Origin: Archangium violaceum
Lineage (GTDB): Bacteria > Myxococcota > Myxococcia > Myxococcales > Myxococcaceae
Reading direction: 5' to 3'
Assembly (NCBI RefSeq): GCF_016887565.1
Contig: NZ_CP069396.1
Coordinates: 771,001-835,000, forward strand
Length of the DNA stretch: 64,000 nucleotides
Of this stretch, positions 1-8,841 are shown in pieces. The stretch's first letter is position 1. The number at the start of each line of letters is the position of its first letter. Both the position numbers and the translations under genes were made by a program. The notes under the pieces are model-generated. The model was not told the DNA's origin, did not search any database, and saw only the letters and a program-made list of their open reading frames with translations.

Positions 1-1
1 C

Positions 2-415
2 CTGAAGGTGTCCTCGCGCATCGAGCAGGAGCTGGACTCCGCCGTCGTGCCCACCCCCTCGCGCTCCGCGCCCACCGCCTCGTCCGTGGTGGTCACCGTC
101 GAGGAGCGGGGCTTGCCCCGGCGCAAGCCCTCGGAGGTGGGCGAGGAGGAGATGCTGGACGCCCTGCGCGCCAGCTCCTGGGACATCAAGGCCACCGCCG
201 AGCGGCTGGGCATCACCCGCTCCTCGCTCTACGAGCTCATCGACCGGAGCTCGCGCATCCGCACCGCGGGGGACCTGAGCCCCGAGGAGGTCACCAGCTG
301 CTTCCACGAGTGCCAGGGTGACCTGGACGCGATGGTGCGGCGGCTCGAGGTCTCCAAGCGCGCGCTCCAGCGCCGCCTGCGCGAGCTGGGCCTGGAGTCC
401 TCGCGGGAGCGGTGA
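2..415 (+). CDS. C-terminal part of a Fis-type (sigma-54-activator-like) transcriptional regulator, 5' truncated by window edge
   Basis: The reading frame is open from base 2, so this is the tail of a longer gene; an internal GTG at 8 is probably not the true start. After a Ser/Pro-rich linker there are two consecutive helix-turn-helix units of the Fis/HTH_8 kind. The first is around 'ATAERLGITRSSLYELI', the second around 'AMVRRLEVSKRALQRRL'. Such C-termini follow AAA+ domains in NtrC-like enhancer-binding proteins, which myxobacteria carry in large numbers, but the AAA+ part is not visible here. Tandem HTH units are less usual than one. The target genes are unknown. The next gene starts 151 bp downstream behind a strong dyad, so they are probably not one transcript. 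Confidence 0.75.
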   Translation: MKVSSRIEQELDSAVVPTPSRSAPTASSVVVTVEERGLPRRKPSEVGEEEMLDALRASSWDIKATAERLGITRSSLYELIDRSSRIRTAGDLSPEEVTSCFHECQGDLDAMVRRLEVSKRALQRRLRELGLESSRER

Positions 416-423
416 CACATCAA

Positions 424-454
424 TGACGTGTCGGCTCGCCGCGCCGACATGTCA
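424..454. promoter_or_regulatory. 12-bp imperfect inverted repeat just after the regulator gene
   Basis: TGACGTGTCGGC (424-435) faces GCCGACATGTCA (443-454), 11 of 12 positions pairing across a 7-nt spacer. A further copy of the half-site GCCGACA lies at 455-461. The dyad starts 8 nt after the regulator's stop codon and lies about 110 bp before the next gene. It could be a factor-independent terminator stem, though it has no T-tract, or a binding site for a dimeric regulator. The extra half-site favours the latter slightly. Confidence 0.45.
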
Positions 455-566
455 GCCGACACGAGGGCTCCTCGTGGGCCAGGGGGGTGGATCGTGGCGG
501 CGTCTTCGCGGTATCCCCCTTGCAAAGGGTCGTGCACCTCGACCCCCAACCAAGGAAAAGGGATTC

Positions 567-1322
567 ATGATTCACGAAGGAACGCGTCGGATGAGGTGGC
601 TCTCCGCCGCCGGAGCGCTGCTGTCGCTGGTGGCCTGTGGACCCGAGGAGGAGAAGCCGGATCCGACCCCGCAGCAGCCCGCGGCCTGCACCGCGGCGGA
701 CTACGACACCGGCGTCGACGACGCGGCCGAGCACACCTCGGAGGACGTCGTCGACAACCTCTGGGCCATCACCCCGTCCAACACGCGCCTGTCGTGGAAC
801 GCGGACAAGACGGCGGTGCGCATGGTGGCCTGGACCACGTTCACGGGCTACAAGCCGGGCGGCAACACGCTGTCGCGTGAAGTCTGGGTCACCGCCGTGC
901 CGCAGCTCCAGGAGCTGTGCCGGACGCTGCCCGACGACGCGGCCCGCATCGTGCGCATCAACCAGTTCCTCGGCCTTCCCCCGGCCAACGAGTCCGACAA
1001 CGGACGGCAGTTCGTCGAGATGTGGGTGGATCCGGACGACATGTTCCGGCCCTGCGCGGACCCGGAGATCGACGACTCCACGTGCGGCATCCAGTTCCCG
1101 GCCAACGTGACGGCCGAGCACAGGAGCTGGTTCATCAACAACTACGCCTCCAGCTACGGCTTCTGGCAGACGACGCGCTATCCGTGGACGGGGCTCGGCT
1201 ATACCTACGACTGGTGCAGCCGCGACACGAAGCACGTGGGCGCCAGCGAGTTCGTCATCCGCCCCGGCTCGGTCGTCGACGTGACGGCCATCATCGACCG
1301 CGGCACCTACTGCGCGCAGTAG
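567..1322 (+). CDS. exported lipoprotein of unknown function
   Basis: A 251-residue protein starts at ATG 567, preceded by a purine-rich stretch (AAGGAAAAGG) that fits a ribosome binding site. An internal ATG at 591 is an alternative start. The N-terminus has two to three basic residues, a hydrophobic core and the lipobox LVAC at about residues 23-26, then a Pro/Glu-rich spacer, so it is predicted to be lipidated and anchored in the envelope. The mature part is rich in Trp and aromatic residues, carries several Cys (for example 'DDSTCGIQF', 'DRGTYC') and looks like a small globular secreted domain. I do not recognise the family. The following gene starts 45 bp on and may be co-transcribed. 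Confidence 0.7.
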   Translation: MIHEGTRRMRWLSAAGALLSLVACGPEEEKPDPTPQQPAACTAADYDTGVDDAAEHTSEDVVDNLWAITPSNTRLSWNADKTAVRMVAWTTFTGYKPGGNTLSREVWVTAVPQLQELCRTLPDDAARIVRINQFLGLPPANESDNGRQFVEMWVDPDDMFRPCADPEIDDSTCGIQFPANVTAEHRSWFINNYASSYGFWQTTRYPWTGLGYTYDWCSRDTKHVGASEFVIRPGSVVDVTAIIDRGTYCAQ

Positions 1323-1367
1323 GCGCGTGTGATTCTCCACTCCTTCCCCGACAGAGGATTCATTCCC

Positions 1368-1775
1368 ATGGCAAACCTCACCGTTACCCTCCACATCGAC
1401 CCCAACAACGTCGCGAACAACCACGCCACCTACGACCCCCCCGACAAGACAGTGAAGTGGGGGGACTCCGTGGTGTTCAAGGTGGTGGGCAGCACGGCGG
1501 TCTTCATCGTGAACTTCCCGGATGGCTCGCCCCTGGTCTCCGGCCTCAACAACTTCCAGGTGGGAGGCCAGACGCTCGCCTCGCAGTCCACGCCCCAGGA
1601 GCAGGTGGCGAAGGTGCCTGAGCAGGATTACCGCTTCACGGCGACCCCCCAGAGCTCCACACCTCCGGCCTCGCGCCTCGGTGGCGAGTACGACACGCCC
1701 GGCACGGTCGCGGGCGATCTGGAGGTGGTGCCGGATACGCGCGGCAACGACGACAAGAAGCCCAAGGGCCGTTAG
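1368..1775 (+). CDS. hypothetical protein, predicted beta-rich
   Basis: A 135-residue protein starts at ATG 1368; the frame is open upstream to 1329, but this ATG follows an AGAGGA motif at a plausible distance. There is no signal peptide. The sequence alternates short hydrophobic strands ('LTVTLHI', 'VVFKVV', 'AVFIVNF') with turns and ends in a charged Lys/Asp/Arg tail, consistent with a small beta-sandwich. The family is unknown. It follows the lipoprotein gene on the same strand and converges on the kinase gene, whose stop lies 13 bp away. Confidence 0.65.
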   Translation: MANLTVTLHIDPNNVANNHATYDPPDKTVKWGDSVVFKVVGSTAVFIVNFPDGSPLVSGLNNFQVGGQTLASQSTPQEQVAKVPEQDYRFTATPQSSTPPASRLGGEYDTPGTVAGDLEVVPDTRGNDDKKPKGR

Positions 1776-1787
1776 CGGTCCGCGCTC

Positions 1788-4700
1788 CTACCGGGAATCG
1801 GCCAGCGGCTTGCTCAGGGCGGTGAGCCGGTCCTTCCAGGCCGATGCCAGGTGGGGGTTGCGGCCCAGCGCCGCCTCGAAGTCCTCCCGCGCCCGGCTCC
1901 GCAGCGCCTGCTGCTCCCGGGCGTCGGAGGTGTCCCCGGCGAGCTCCGACAGGAGGCTCGCCCGCAACACCCCGGCCTTGGGGCAACTGGGCCGAGCGGT
2001 GAGCGCGGCCTCGGCCACCTCCAGGCCTCGCTTCAGCAGTGGGGCGGGGTCTCCCCCGGCACGCCGCCGCCAATCGGCCCACTCCCTGAGGTGGTGACCG
2101 AGGGCGAGGCGGAACTCCGGCCGCTCCGGCTCCTGGTCGAGGGCCTGCTGGAGGAACCGGGCCGCCGTCTCGAAGTGCTCCTCCTTCGCCTGCTCCCGCC
2201 GCGCCAACCACCGGGCCCGCGTGCCATGCGCTTCCCCGAGGTGGCGCCAGGCATCCGGGTGCTGGGCGTTGCGCTCCAGGGCGTGGCGCAGGGCCTCCTC
2301 GGCCTGCTTCAGCGCGGGCTCCGGATCCGCGCCGTGCTTCAGCGCCCAGGAGGCCTGGTAGCCGTGGACCTTGCCCAGGTTCGCCCACGGCTGGGCGTGA
2401 TTCTTCACCAGCTCGAGCGCCTGCTGGTACGCCTCCGCGGCCGCGCGGAGGGCCGGGCCCGGCTCTTCCTCCCGTGCCATCAGGAAGGTGGCCCGGAAGG
2501 CCTCCACCTCGCCGAGGTTGTTGAATGCGAACCACTGCTTGGGCGCCAGCGTCCGGGCCTGCTCGAAGGCCGCGCGGGCCTCGTCGAGTCCCGGGAAGGG
2601 GTCTCCGCCCTCCTCCCAGGTGAGCTGCGCCCGCCACAGCAGTGCCCCGCCCAGGCCATTGTGGAGCTGGGGAATCTTGGGGTTGATGGTCAGGCCCTTG
2701 CGGTACAGCTCGATGGTCCGCTCCAGCTCCGGCCGCGTGTCTCCTCCATGGTCGTAGAGCCGGTGGGCGAGCTGCTCGTGGACCTGTGCCCCGTAGAAGC
2801 TGGCCACGTAGTTGCCGGGGTTGATGGAGAGCGCCCGCTCGAGCGCGTCCCGGGCCTTCTCCAGGTCGCCTCCGCGGTCGGCCGCGCGCGGGTGCGAGGC
2901 GCGTTTGAAGTACGCGCTGCCGAGGTTGAGCCACGCCTCCGGCAGGTGCCCGTGTAGTGAGATGGCCGTCTGGAAGGCCTCGATGGCCTGGCCGCGGTGC
3001 GCCAGCGAGTCGGCGCCGATCTGATCCTCGTAGTCGGCCCACACCTTGTGGATGAGACCCTGGTCCGTGAGGAAGCCGTAGCCGCGGTCTTCCGGGGCGA
3101 TGCGCGAGAAGGCCTCGAGGGCCTGCTGGAGCTGCTCGCGCGGGTCCTGCCCCCGCGCCTGCCGGTCGCGGGCGATCTGCCAGAGGACCTCGCCCAGCTC
3201 CAGCTGGCCGAGCATCCGGTCCGGGTAGTCGAGGGCGAGCGCCTCGCGCGAGGCGGTAAGGGCCTTCTGGAGCAGCTCCTCCACGTTCTCGCCCTTGCCG
3301 GAGCGGTACTCGGCGAGGCGGCGGTGGAAGCGGGACTCGTACACCTTGGACAGGAAGTAGTCCGGGGCCACGGAGAGCGCGCGCGAGATGGCTTCCAGGC
3401 CGCGGGTGTAGTGGGTCTGCACGTCCCCCTTGCCGTACAGCTGCATGAGGAGCTGGGCGTACTCCAGCCGGGCCTGGGAGTGGTACACGGCCGGGGAGCT
3501 GGCGGCGATGGAGCTGGCGGTGGCATAGGCCTGGCGTGCGGCGTCGTAGTCGGCCAGCGCCCCGTCCTGTTCGCCGCGGTTGCGCCGTTGGCTGCCCCGG
3601 ACGAGGAGGATGTCGCCGCGCAGCAGGGGCACCTCGTGGAGCCAGGGCGCCGCGTCGCGGGCGGCATCCAGGCGGGAGATCGCCTCGTCGTGGCGGCCCT
3701 CGTAGAAGGAGAGGAGCGCGGCCACGTAGGCGGGAGGCGCGGGGACCTCGGGGCCGTCGCTGCGCCGCAGGTACTCGAGGGCGGGGTCGCGGTAGCGGCG
3801 CTGGACTTCCTGGCGGCGGGCCTCGCGCTGCTCGGCGTTGCGGATGCGCTCCACGTCCAGGAGTTGCTCCGCGTAGAACTCACCCAGCACCTGCGCCAGC
3901 GCCCAGGCCACGCGGGGCTCGCGATAGCCGCGGGCCCAGGCGGACTCGAGCCGCTTGCGCGCCTCGTCCTTGTCCCCGAGGGCGAACAGGACGCGGCCCA
4001 GGGCGTAGTTGCCGGGCCCCTCGGCCTGACCGCCGGCCTGGAGCACCTCGGCCTCCAGCATGGCCATGCGCTCGCGCAGCAGCTCGCGGTCGGCCCGCGT
4101 GTCGTGCAGCGGCAGCATGGAGATGTAGCGCGCCATGGCCTCGATGCGTTCCACGGACTCGGTGTAGCGGCGGGAGAGGCGCTCGCGCTCGGCCACCTCG
4201 CGGCGGGCGAGGACGACCTGCCCCAGGGCGAGTGTCACCACCAGCAGCGTGACCGAGCCGACGGCCACGAGGACGCGGTGCTTGCGCACCTTCTTGCGCA
4301 GCCGGTAGGCGAGGCCCGCGGGACGTGCGAGCACCGGCTCACCGGAGAGGAAGCGCTCCAGGTCCTCGGCCAGCGCGCGCGCCGAGTCGTAGCGGGCCGA
4401 GCGCTCCTTCTCCAGACACTTGAGGATGATGGCCTCCAGGTCCGCGGGGATGTCCTTGTCCAAGGCACGCGGGGGGCGGGGCTCCTCGGACTGGATGCGG
4501 GTGAGCACCTCCAGGGCGTTGTCGCCGGTGAAGGGAGGCTGGCCGGTGAGCACGGCGTAGAGGGTGGCGCCCAGCGAGTAGACGTCCGCGCGGCGGTCGA
4601 GCCGGGCCACCTCGCCACGGGCCTGCTCGGGGGCCATGTAGTGGGGGGTGCCCAGCACGGAGCCGGTGGCGGTGACCTCCTCGCGCCAGTCGCGTGCCAG

Positions 4701-5456
4701 ACCGAAGTCCATGACGTAGGGCTGGAGGCTGCCGTCCTCGGTGCGCTCCACGAGGATGTTGGAGGGCTTGAGGTCGCGGTGGATGAGGCCGGCGCGGTGG
4801 GCGGCGTGCACGCCCTCGGTGGCGTGGCGCAGCACGAGCACCTTCTGCTCGAGGGTGAGCTCGCGGGCGAGCTGACCCAGGGGCCGGCCATCCACGAACC
4901 GCATGGCGATATAGGGCTGCTCCTGGACCTTGCCGACCTCGTACACCTCGCACACGCGCTCGTGGGTGACGCGGGCCTGGGAGCGGGCCTCGGAGAGGAA
5001 GCGCTGGGCGAGCTCGGGAGTGCCCTCGCGCATGAACTTGAGGGCGACATTGCGGCGCAGCCGCGGGTCATACGCGAGGAACACCCGGCCCATGCCGCCC
5101 TGGCCGAGCAGTCGCACGGGCTGGTAGCGGTCCCAACCGGGAACGGGGAACGCCTCGTCCTGGGAGGAGGCGGAGGGGGTGGGGGTGGAGCCGGTGCCCG
5201 CGGGCTTCTGGGTGGGAGGCTCGAGGGGCGGGGGGCCGCTGGGGGCGACCGACTCGCGGGAGACCTCGAGACGGAGCGAGGCGAGGGTGTCCTCGGAGAG
5301 CCGGCCGCGCTCCATCAACAATTCCAGGGGGCTGCGCTCCATCCGGAGAGCATCCGAGCGAAGGGAATCCGCCTCGTCCTTGGAGAGGACCCCCTCGGCC
5401 ACGGCGAGCCGCAGCTCTTCCTCGTACACCCCTGGGTCCGACGCTGTAGTCCGCAC
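1788..5456 (-). CDS. membrane-anchored eukaryote-like Ser/Thr protein kinase with a large TPR region
   Basis: About 1222 residues if started at GTG 5456. The frame stays open 46 codons further upstream, but that part translates a dispersed palindromic repeat and is unlikely to be native. Order: an N-terminal helical region with 'LLMERGRLSEDTLASL'; a Pro/Ser linker; a complete kinase domain with glycine loop GQGGMG (~118-123), Lys in VALK (~140), catalytic HRDLKPSN (~226-233), DFGLA (~250) and APEQ (~275); one transmembrane helix (~395-415); then about 800 residues of helical TPR-like repeats. The kinase would lie in the cytoplasm, with the repeats on the other side of the membrane as a sensing or docking surface. 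This architecture is common in myxobacteria. The substrate is unknown. Confidence 0.92.
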   Translation of the reverse strand: MRTTASDPGVYEEELRLAVAEGVLSKDEADSLRSDALRMERSPLELLMERGRLSEDTLASLRLEVSRESVAPSGPPPLEPPTQKPAGTGSTPTPSASSQDEAFPVPGWDRYQPVRLLGQGGMGRVFLAYDPRLRRNVALKFMREGTPELAQRFLSEARSQARVTHERVCEVYEVGKVQEQPYIAMRFVDGRPLGQLARELTLEQKVLVLRHATEGVHAAHRAGLIHRDLKPSNILVERTEDGSLQPYVMDFGLARDWREEVTATGSVLGTPHYMAPEQARGEVARLDRRADVYSLGATLYAVLTGQPPFTGDNALEVLTRIQSEEPRPPRALDKDIPADLEAIILKCLEKERSARYDSARALAEDLERFLSGEPVLARPAGLAYRLRKKVRKHRVLVAVGSVTLLVVTLALGQVVLARREVAERERLSRRYTESVERIEAMARYISMLPLHDTRADRELLRERMAMLEAEVLQAGGQAEGPGNYALGRVLFALGDKDEARKRLESAWARGYREPRVAWALAQVLGEFYAEQLLDVERIRNAEQREARRQEVQRRYRDPALEYLRRSDGPEVPAPPAYVAALLSFYEGRHDEAISRLDAARDAAPWLHEVPLLRGDILLVRGSQRRNRGEQDGALADYDAARQAYATASSIAASSPAVYHSQARLEYAQLLMQLYGKGDVQTHYTRGLEAISRALSVAPDYFLSKVYESRFHRRLAEYRSGKGENVEELLQKALTASREALALDYPDRMLGQLELGEVLWQIARDRQARGQDPREQLQQALEAFSRIAPEDRGYGFLTDQGLIHKVWADYEDQIGADSLAHRGQAIEAFQTAISLHGHLPEAWLNLGSAYFKRASHPRAADRGGDLEKARDALERALSINPGNYVASFYGAQVHEQLAHRLYDHGGDTRPELERTIELYRKGLTINPKIPQLHNGLGGALLWRAQLTWEEGGDPFPGLDEARAAFEQARTLAPKQWFAFNNLGEVEAFRATFLMAREEEPGPALRAAAEAYQQALELVKNHAQPWANLGKVHGYQASWALKHGADPEPALKQAEEALRHALERNAQHPDAWRHLGEAHGTRARWLARREQAKEEHFETAARFLQQALDQEPERPEFRLALGHHLREWADWRRRAGGDPAPLLKRGLEVAEAALTARPSCPKAGVLRASLLSELAGDTSDAREQQALRSRAREDFEAALGRNPHLASAWKDRLTALSKPLADSR

Positions 5457-5507
5457 GGGGAGAACATACCGGGTGGACCGGGTGGGTCTCCAGCCAGGGG
5501 AGGCGCA

Positions 5508-5551
5508 CCGTGTATGCCCCCTCTCCCTCTGGGAGAGGGCTGGGGTGAGGG
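5508..5551 (+). repeat. dispersed palindromic repeat, copy 1
   Basis: A 44-bp element with the hairpin CCCTCTCCC...GGGAGAGGG. It matches an inverted copy at 57987-58030 at 41 of 44 positions. It sits upstream of the kinase gene and extends that reading frame with the peptide 'LTPALSQRER', a signature often seen in over-called N-termini of high-GC genomes. It resembles REP-like or short MITE-like sequences. Confidence 0.8.
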
Positions 5552-5796
5552 TATACGCCGTTGGAATGGGGAGTCCCTCTGGGATGACGAACACTCGGAT
5601 GCTCGCAAGGTGTCCGGAGGGGATGGCGTGGCTACCTTGAGATGAACGTGGGGGGTGACCGGATGGGTCATCTCCGGTTGAATAACGCTAGAGGTTATGA
5701 GGGAGCCATGTTACCTATCGAGTCATGGAACCCTTCATCACTCAAACGGACGCTTCCCCAGGGGCACGGGGGCATGGTCTGCTCCCGTCGGAACGC

Positions 5797-6372
5797 ATGA
5801 CGGTGACGGTCAAGAAGCCCGCGACGTACGAGGATCTCCGAGCCCTTCCGGAGACGGTGGTGGGGGAGATTGTCTCTGGCGAGCTCGTGGCCTCGCCGCG
5901 GCCCGCCAGTCGCCATACGCTCGTTACCTCCGCGCTGGGTGGTGAGCTGATCGGGCCCTTCCAGCGGGGCCGGGGTGGTCCGGGGGGTTGGTGGATCCTC
6001 GACGAGCCGGAGCTGCATTTCGGGAACGACGTCCTCGTTCCAGACCTGGCCGGATGGAGGCGCACACGGATGCCCGTGCCGCCAGATGAGTCCTTCTTCA
6101 CGCTTCCGCCGGACTGGAGCTGCGAGGTTCTGTCCCCCTCGACCTCGAGCTTCGATCGGGAGAAGAAGCTGCCGGTGTACATGCGCGAGCAGGTGGGCCA
6201 CGTCTGGTTCATCGAGCCGCTCACCCAGACGCTCGAGATCTTCCGGCGCGAGCATGATCGCTGGGTGCTCGCCAACAACTACGTGGGAGAGCAACGAATC
6301 CGGGCGGAGCCCTTCGAGGCCATGGAGCTGGAGCTCGAAGCGCTCTGGTTGCCCGCCAATACCGGGAGGTGA
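5797..6372 (+). CDS. Uma2-family (DUF820) putative endonuclease
   Basis: 191 residues from ATG 5797; an in-frame ATG at 5725 would add 24 poorly conserved-looking residues. The sequence shows the Uma2 hallmarks: 'TYEDLRALPE' near the start, 'ELVASPRPASRHTLV', then 'DVLVPDLAGWRR' and 'CEVLSPSTSSFDREKKLPVY' with a PD-(D/E)XK-like Asp/Glu pattern, and 'VGHVWFIEP'. Known members have a restriction-endonuclease-like fold and occur in many copies per genome, but biological roles are poorly established. It stands alone, divergent from the kinase and converging on the next operon. Confidence 0.88.
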   Translation: MTVTVKKPATYEDLRALPETVVGEIVSGELVASPRPASRHTLVTSALGGELIGPFQRGRGGPGGWWILDEPELHFGNDVLVPDLAGWRRTRMPVPPDESFFTLPPDWSCEVLSPSTSSFDREKKLPVYMREQVGHVWFIEPLTQTLEIFRREHDRWVLANNYVGEQRIRAEPFEAMELELEALWLPANTGR

Positions 6373-6393
6373 GGGCGGTATCGCCCCCCACCT

Positions 6394-7035
6394 CTAGAAG
6401 GCGAGGCCCAGCTCCAGCAGTCCCAGGTGGACGATGGGGCCGACGGTGGCGAAATCCGTCCCAAGTCCCACGCCTGGCTCCAGCAGGGACACGCAGCTTC
6501 CCCGGTCGGAGCAGAAGCGGAAGGGGGCGAACACCACCGCCAGCGCTCCGGCGGGCCCGCGAGGGGAGGTGGGAGCGCCCTCGGTACGCAGCGTCAGACC
6601 ATCGCCTCGCAGCACCGACACGGTGGCGAGCATCGAGGGGGACCATGTGCCGCCGCGCTGCACGCCCGCGCCGATGCGCACCTCGCGCACGTTGCCGAGC
6701 AGTCCCATGTAGCCCACGTCCACCTGGAGGATGACGCGGTCCTTCAGCACGCCGCGCAGGCCCACGCCGCCCCCGACGCCACCCATGGCCCGAGTGGGCG
6801 TGACCAGGAGCGAACCGCCGCCGCGCAGGTAGACCGAGACCCTATCTGGCGGAGGAGGGGGAGGAGGTGGAGGTGTGGCGGGAAGGACCACGGGCGCGAC
6901 CAGCGCGGCGGTCACGACCTTCGCCACGGAAGCAGCGGTGGAGGCAGGAGCAGCGGGAGCCTTCTTCGCCGCGAGGGCGCGAGGGGGAAGGAGACACAGG
7001 GCGCCGAGCAGCAATCCCAGGAGACACGCCTTCAT
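6394..7035 (-). CDS. exported outer-membrane barrel-like protein
   Basis: 213 residues from ATG 7035. A clear signal peptide ends near 'PRALA-AK', followed by an Ala/Pro linker with a nine-proline run. The rest alternates polar and hydrophobic residues in barrel-like strands ('VSVYLRGGGSLLVTP', 'GVGLGTDFATVG') and ends in Phe ('LELGLAF'), typical of outer-membrane beta-barrels. The start codon overlaps the peptidase stop codon (7032-7035), so it is the last of three translationally coupled genes. The first gene of the set, at 8054-8680, has the same overall design. Function unknown. Confidence 0.75.
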   Translation of the reverse strand: MKACLLGLLLGALCLLPPRALAAKKAPAAPASTAASVAKVVTAALVAPVVLPATPPPPPPPPPDRVSVYLRGGGSLLVTPTRAMGGVGGGVGLRGVLKDRVILQVDVGYMGLLGNVREVRIGAGVQRGGTWSPSMLATVSVLRGDGLTLRTEGAPTSPRGPAGALAVVFAPFRFCSDRGSCVSLLEPGVGLGTDFATVGPIVHLGLLELGLAF

Positions 7036-8054
7036 CGGACACCTCCCGCCCAGTAGGCGAGCGACACCGCGGAGAGCCGGACCACGTCGGAGAAGAACGC
7101 GGGGTCGAGCGTCTCCGGCGTATCCGTGCGTTGGTGGTAGTGGGGGCTGCGCAGGTCCGTCGAGTCGTTGAGCAGGAGCGCGGGCGTACCGTCCAGCCAG
7201 AACGGGGCATGGTCGCTGCGCAGGAGGTCTCCGGTGAGGGGCCCGTTGCCGTTGCCGGGAGCGCCGAGGGTCATCATCCGGGTGAGGTCCATGCGCTGGT
7301 GGAGCTGCCACAGTTCGTCCAGCTGCTGGGAGGCGGGCGAGTTGGCGAGGGCGAGGATGAAGTCCCCGGTCGTCGGGAACGAGAGGGGAGGCACGGAGCG
7401 CTGCGAGCCGGGCGAGGTGCTCCGGTAGCCGATGCTGTCGAGGACGAGGGCGACGACGATGTGCTCGTCCCTGGCGAGGTCGGCCACGTACCGGGTGCTG
7501 CCGACGGAGCCGAGCTCCTCCAGGTCGAAGCCGACGAAGCGCACGGTGCGGTCGAAGGAGCGGGTGGAGAGGACACGCGCCAGCTCCAGCACGGCGGCCA
7601 CGCCGGTGGCGTTGTCATCGGCCCCCGCGTGGAGGGCGTCATAGTGCGCGCCCACCAGGACCACCTCGTGGGGGCTGCGGGTGCCGCGCTTCTCGGCCAC
7701 CACGTTGACGACGTCGAGGTCCCCATCTCGCGAGACGTGCTCGGTGAGGGTGAGGCCCAGCGCCGCCAGCTGGTTGCGCAGGTACGCGCGCGCCTTCTCC
7801 CGCGTGAGGTGGCACAGGGGATTGCTGGGAGAGGGCGGGGTGACCCCGAGGCGAGCGCAGTCCATCGGAGTGTCGGAGCGGTGTGCCGCCACCACCGCGT
7901 TCACCGTGGCCATGAGTCGCGCGGTGTCCACGGAGGTGGCGAGCTCGGGCAGTCCGGCCAGCCGCGCCTCGTCCAGGGCGGGTGGGGTGGAGGAGTCACA
8001 GCTCGAGGCCAGCGCCACGGTCAGCAGCGCGGGGAGGAACATCGGGACGCGCAT
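7032..8054 (-). CDS. M28-family zinc aminopeptidase, lipoprotein
   Basis: 340 residues from ATG 8054, which overlaps the upstream stop by one base. The leader ends in a lipobox (LASSC), so it is predicted to be lipidated. Two-zinc M28 residues are visible: His137 and Asp139 in 'GAHYDALH', Asp146 in 'ADDNATG', the Glu179-Glu180 pair in 'FDLEE', Asp206 in 'LVLDSIGY', and a late His in 'SPHYHQRTDTPETLD'. Members remove N-terminal residues from peptides. Here it would act at the cell envelope, plausibly in peptide scavenging by a predatory bacterium. The middle position in an overlapping three-gene operon suggests its two barrel-like neighbours work with it. Confidence 0.9.
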   Translation of the reverse strand: MRVPMFLPALLTVALASSCDSSTPPALDEARLAGLPELATSVDTARLMATVNAVVAAHRSDTPMDCARLGVTPPSPSNPLCHLTREKARAYLRNQLAALGLTLTEHVSRDGDLDVVNVVAEKRGTRSPHEVVLVGAHYDALHAGADDNATGVAAVLELARVLSTRSFDRTVRFVGFDLEELGSVGSTRYVADLARDEHIVVALVLDSIGYRSTSPGSQRSVPPLSFPTTGDFILALANSPASQQLDELWQLHQRMDLTRMMTLGAPGNGNGPLTGDLLRSDHAPFWLDGTPALLLNDSTDLRSPHYHQRTDTPETLDPAFFSDVVRLSAVSLAYWAGGVR

Positions 8055-8680
8055 CACAGGACACCTCCCAGGTACAGCAGGCCCACCTGGAGGCGGAGGG
8101 CCGAGCCGGGGTCCTTCAGTGGCGTGGCGGTCTGCAGCTCGGCGGCGCTGAGGGTGAGGGGCCCCAGCACGAAGCGCAGCGGCGCGAGGGTGATGCCGGC
8201 GTAGAAGGGCCCCATGCGGTCCTGCAGCGCGCCGGAGAGGCCGCGAGGATACGAGGGGCTCTCGATGGAGCGCCGCAGCCGGGTGAAGCCACTCACCCCC
8301 ACCTCGGGGCCGAGCGCCGGGGACCAGGGCCCCACCTTCGCCACCAGCTGCACGCGCCCGTAGGCCTCCAGCGGCAATGTGACACTGTCCGGCACGCCCA
8401 CGCGCACGCCGATGCCGAGCCGCACGGCCTCGGGCAGCTGGCCCAGCCGCAGCTTGCGATGGTAGGCGATGTCCGCGGTGTGGTGCGTCGCGCTGGAGCC
8501 CTGGGACGCGAGGTACTGGAGCGAGGTGACGCCCACGGTGAGCTCGTGGCGCGGGGGCGTGGGAGGAGGCTTCACGGGTGGCGCGGGTGGCGCGGCGTGG
8601 GCTCCTCCCGCCAGCAGCGCGAGGAGCGCGGCGGGCACGCGGCCCACCCTTTTCGGGACGTCCGTCTTGGCGTGTCTCAT
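8054..8680 (-). CDS. exported barrel-like protein, first gene of the M28 peptidase operon
   Basis: 208 residues from ATG 8680; an upstream in-frame start at 8719 would place 13 extra residues before the signal sequence. A hydrophobic leader ends at 'GGAHA-AP' and is followed by a Pro-rich linker, then strand-like segments such as 'LTVGVTSLQYLAS' and 'RVQLVAKVGPW'. Its stop codon shares a base with the peptidase start (TGATG), indicating translational coupling. I see no catalytic motif. It is probably an outer-membrane or periplasmic partner. Confidence 0.7.
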   Translation of the reverse strand: MRHAKTDVPKRVGRVPAALLALLAGGAHAAPPAPPVKPPPTPPRHELTVGVTSLQYLASQGSSATHHTADIAYHRKLRLGQLPEAVRLGIGVRVGVPDSVTLPLEAYGRVQLVAKVGPWSPALGPEVGVSGFTRLRRSIESPSYPRGLSGALQDRMGPFYAGITLAPLRFVLGPLTLSAAELQTATPLKDPGSALRLQVGLLYLGGVL

Positions 8681-8841
8681 GGAATGCGTGGCCTCCCCCC
8701 GAGGGAGCGCGGCACGCACGGTGCGCCGGCTTCCCCCTCGATTCCACGGTACTCCCGGTCTCCGCGCGCCCGTCCCTCCCCAAGGGCGGAGAGGGTTGTT
8801 CAGAAGCCGAAGCGCGGCGCGTCACGGCACTCTCGAAAGGA

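Noticed and set aside
2997-5645. 882-codon plus-strand frame opposite the Ser/Thr kinase
   Set aside because: No motifs; the kinase domain on the minus strand is complete and convincing.
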